In this document: piece after piece, positions 62,369 to 64,000 of the stretch
Position numbering within the stretch: the first letter of the stretch is position 1
Layout of the letters: every line of letters begins with the position of its first letter
Origin: Geobacteraceae bacterium
GTDB lineage: Bacteria > Desulfobacterota > Desulfuromonadia > Desulfuromonadales > Geopsychrobacteraceae
Length of the DNA stretch: 64,000 nt
Assembly: GCA_007125165.1 (NCBI GenBank)
Contig: SLDV01000031.1
Location: forward strand, 34,232 to 98,231
Reading direction: 5' to 3'
Translations under genes and position numbers: made by a program
Notes under the pieces: model-generated
The model's input: the letters and a program-made list of their open reading frames with translations, nothing else
Database searches by the model: none
What the model was told of the DNA's origin: nothing

Positions 62369-63160
62369 TCAGAAACGTACCATCAACCCGCCAAATGGCC
62401 CGGAAAACTCTGTTGCGACATACAGATCGCTCTCATCAATTTTCAGGTCAAAAAAACGATAACCGGCGTACACTCCAACCATCGGAGCTGGTGAGAATTC
62501 CAGTTGCGCCTCGGCGTCAAGAAAGCGGTTATTGTCATACTCCATGTAGCCCAGCCGACCGACCAGACCGATAAAGTCCGCCAGAGCGATCCGTCCACGC
62601 AACCCGATGGTAGGTATGGGTACCAGCGCCGACTCTTTTTCTTCAAAAACCAGAATGTTTCCCGCTGATCCGAGATTTTTCAACATGACTTCAGTGTCGG
62701 CAATCTTGACCGCCAGCTCAACGCCAAGCTGCACCCGGGTCGGAAGGTTGTCCATATTGACCAGGAAATAGGTGTAACCGATATCGTAGAGAGCAATATC
62801 CAGTTCACTTTTTACCCTGTCGCTGATGGAAAAATTCTGACCTTTAAACTTTCCCTCGACTTTGAGGGTGCCGGTGCCGGAAAAATTGATCGGCAGATAG
62901 TTGAATGCGAGACGGGAACGGCCCCATTGCAGGGCAACCTCTCCGGTAATACCGCCGCTGTCATCAAGATCAAGGTCGCGACGAACATCGATCTTCTGGC
63001 CGACACCGTTGACGGTTCCGGCGATAGTGCCTTTTGGACTGAGGAGCTGATAGCCTGCCTTGAATGACAATAACTCATCAGCAAAAGCGGTTGAGCTCAG
63101 GATGAACAAAAACAACAGGACGATCGTTAACAAGGGTGTCACTTTACATTTGGATGGCAT
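62369..63160 (-). CDS. Putative outer-membrane beta-barrel protein
   Basis: A 263-residue exported protein. AAGGAG sets the ATG at 63160, which opens a signal peptide (VTPLLTIVLLFLFILSSTAFA-DE). The mature part shows alternating beta strands (TGEVALQWGRSRLAFNYLPI, ALYDIGYTYFLVNMDNL, PMVGVYAGYRFFDLKIDES) and ends in GGLMVRF, with the terminal Phe expected for BAM-dependent barrels. Size suggests an 8-10 strand barrel. Function unknown. It stands alone with its own terminator. Confidence 0.8.
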   Translation of the reverse strand: MPSKCKVTPLLTIVLLFLFILSSTAFADELLSFKAGYQLLSPKGTIAGTVNGVGQKIDVRRDLDLDDSGGITGEVALQWGRSRLAFNYLPINFSGTGTLKVEGKFKGQNFSISDRVKSELDIALYDIGYTYFLVNMDNLPTRVQLGVELAVKIADTEVMLKNLGSAGNILVFEEKESALVPIPTIGLRGRIALADFIGLVGRLGYMEYDNNRFLDAEAQLEFSPAPMVGVYAGYRFFDLKIDESDLYVATEFSGPFGGLMVRF

Positions 63161-63338
63161 GGCCTTCTCCTTGCCGAATGGGGTTTCGACAAAAATTAAC
63201 ATGACCCAACAACCCGGGTCATTCTTTTTAATATTAATTTTGAAAGTATTGCTTCCCGCCTGATCAGGGGCTTGCGTTTATTTCACAGCGAGGGATAGTA
63301 TAACCATAAAGGTTTTCTTTCAGGCAAGGATTTAAGCT

Positions 63339-63902
63339 ATGAGCCATATTTTTACCAGACGCCAGATGCTGACGCTGCTGGCGTCCCAACTGGGGGTACT
63401 GTGGCTGGCAACACAGGGATTCTCTCAACAATCTGCCAAGGATAGAGCCATGACCAGTGCCGAGTCAACCGTTCGTGTTTTTTCCGTAGAAAAAGACGCC
63501 TATATCGCCGTAGAAAAAATTAGTCGCAGCGAAGCCGAGTGGCGTAAGCTTTTGACCCCTCAGCAGTATCATATTCTTCGTGAGGAGGGCACTGAGCGCG
63601 CCTTCACCGGAGCGCTGCTTGAGAATAAGGAGCGAGGCGTCTATCGCTGCGCCGGCTGCGGCAACGACCTCTACCACTCCGACCATAAATATGATTCCGG
63701 CAGTGGCTGGCCGAGCTACTATCAGGCTGTCGCTGCGGAAAACATCATCACCCGTAGCGACCGACGTCTGTTCATGGTGCGCACCGAACTGCTGTGCAGC
63801 CGCTGTGACTCACATCTGGGACATGTGTTCAGCGACGGCCCACCCCCAACCGGCGAACGCCATTGCATCAATTCGGCGGCGCTGATGTTTCATCCGCTGT
63901 AG
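63339..63902 (+). CDS. msrB: Exported peptide methionine-R-sulphoxide reductase
   Basis: A 187-residue protein. The N-terminus TRRQMLTLLASQLGVLWLA has a twin-arginine-like pair (Arg7-Arg8) before a hydrophobic stretch, so it is probably exported, perhaps by Tat. The MsrB domain has two zinc CxxC pairs (Cys104/107 and Cys153/156), GSGWPSYY, and the catalytic RHCINSAAL with Cys176. The catalytic residue is Cys, not Sec. It repairs oxidised methionine in envelope proteins. The stop codon lies inside a palindrome. A secreted protein gene follows, probably msrA. Confidence 0.92.
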   Translation: MSHIFTRRQMLTLLASQLGVLWLATQGFSQQSAKDRAMTSAESTVRVFSVEKDAYIAVEKISRSEAEWRKLLTPQQYHILREEGTERAFTGALLENKERGVYRCAGCGNDLYHSDHKYDSGSGWPSYYQAVAAENIITRSDRRLFMVRTELLCSRCDSHLGHVFSDGPPPTGERHCINSAALMFHPL

Positions 63903-63926
63903 GGGCGGTTCGCGATCCGCCCCTAC
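63899..63926. repeat. Palindrome at the msrB stop codon
   Basis: A perfect 10-bp palindrome GTAGGGGCGG / CCGCCCCTAC with an 8-base loop. The msrB stop TAG (63900-63902) is its second to fourth base. The element resembles short GC-rich palindromes dispersed in many Deltaproteobacteria. Confidence 0.7.
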
Positions 63927-63944
63927 CGGCGCCAAAGGGATTAA

Positions 63945-64000
63945 ATGATGAAAATATTTCTGACGATTCTGATCTTCTCATTGTCTACCGCTGCCCTGGC
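63945..64000 (+). CDS. Start of an exported protein (runs off window)
   Basis: The first 18 codons are visible: MMKIFLTILIFSLSTAALA, a clear Sec signal peptide. AAGGGA precedes the ATG by six bases. The mature part is beyond the window. Because it directly follows msrB and is exported, msrA is a reasonable guess, but nothing visible proves it. Confidence 0.6.
   Translation, partial: MMKIFLTILIFSLSTAAL

Noticed and set aside
63339-63902. MsrB as a second selenoprotein
   Set aside because: The catalytic position is encoded as Cys (RHCINS) and there is no in-frame UGA.
1-64000. CRISPR arrays, prophage, insertion sequences, toxin-antitoxin pairs
   Set aside because: No regularly spaced direct repeats, integrase, transposase or paired small toxin/antitoxin genes were recognised.

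Overview
The window looks like chromosome from a motile Gram-negative anaerobe of the Desulfuromonadales type (Desulfuromonas, Pelobacter and Geobacter relatives). This assignment is inferred from gene content: flagellar rod genes, several sigma-54 activators, an OFA-type carboxylate transporter, sucCD, glgC, an HflKC pair, many multi-domain signalling proteins and a selenocysteine tRNA. No rRNA, phage, transposase or CRISPR array was seen. Coding density is high, in short operons on both strands.

Layout. 1-3.1 kb: flgC (cut by the window edge), flgB and a secreted TPR protein, all on the minus strand. 3.4-6.7 kb: a short molybdopterin oxidoreductase, then chaN-like and yaiI-like genes. 6.7-8.9 kb: three lipoprotein genes, one ending in an intein-like Hint domain. 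9.3-11.7 kb: a membrane-anchored LuxR-type regulator and an EamA permease. 11.8-16.9 kb: ileS-lspA, elyC-like and endonuclease III-like genes. 17.1-21 kb: a JAMM-DinG helicase fusion, a TesA-like lipoprotein and radC. 21-28 kb: an orphan NtrC-type regulator, sucCD, transaldolase, folK and glgC. 28-36.8 kb: transporters, tcdA-tatD, an M48 protease, an AcuI-like reductase, a PQQ-type sugar dehydrogenase and an SDR. 37-40.3 kb: a catalytically degenerate alpha/beta hydrolase, a glutamine synthetase and tRNA-Sec. 40.4-53.4 kb: MATE, YkgJ and RluA genes, a histidine kinase with a GGDEF-EAL regulator, a split rhodanese that is best read as a selenoprotein, hflKC, rsgA, rsmE and an ATP:cobalamin adenosyltransferase. 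53.8-60.3 kb: an OFA transporter behind a consensus sigma-54 promoter, a SatP-like membrane protein, and a convergent two-component system. 60.4-64 kb: a MerA-like flavoprotein, an outer-membrane protein, a secreted MsrB and a following partial gene.

Three signals stand out. (1) The double rhodanese at 47526-48281 is interrupted only by one in-frame UGA next to its active-site Cys. The UGA is followed by a hairpin with a GGUCU apical loop, the hallmark of bacterial SECIS elements, and a selC tRNA lies 8 kb away. (2) Four copies of a palindrome TTTGCA-N4-TGCAAA (two exact, two with one mismatch) occur as pairs upstream of two sigma-54 promoter candidates: a near-perfect one before the OFA transporter and a weaker one before the pseudo-hydrolase. 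This suggests a small sigma-54 regulon, with the NtrC/kinase pair at 56.6-60.3 kb as the obvious candidate regulator. (3) A family of dispersed inverted repeats occurs four times in the window. One copy has run into the 3' end of a permease gene and encodes its last residues.
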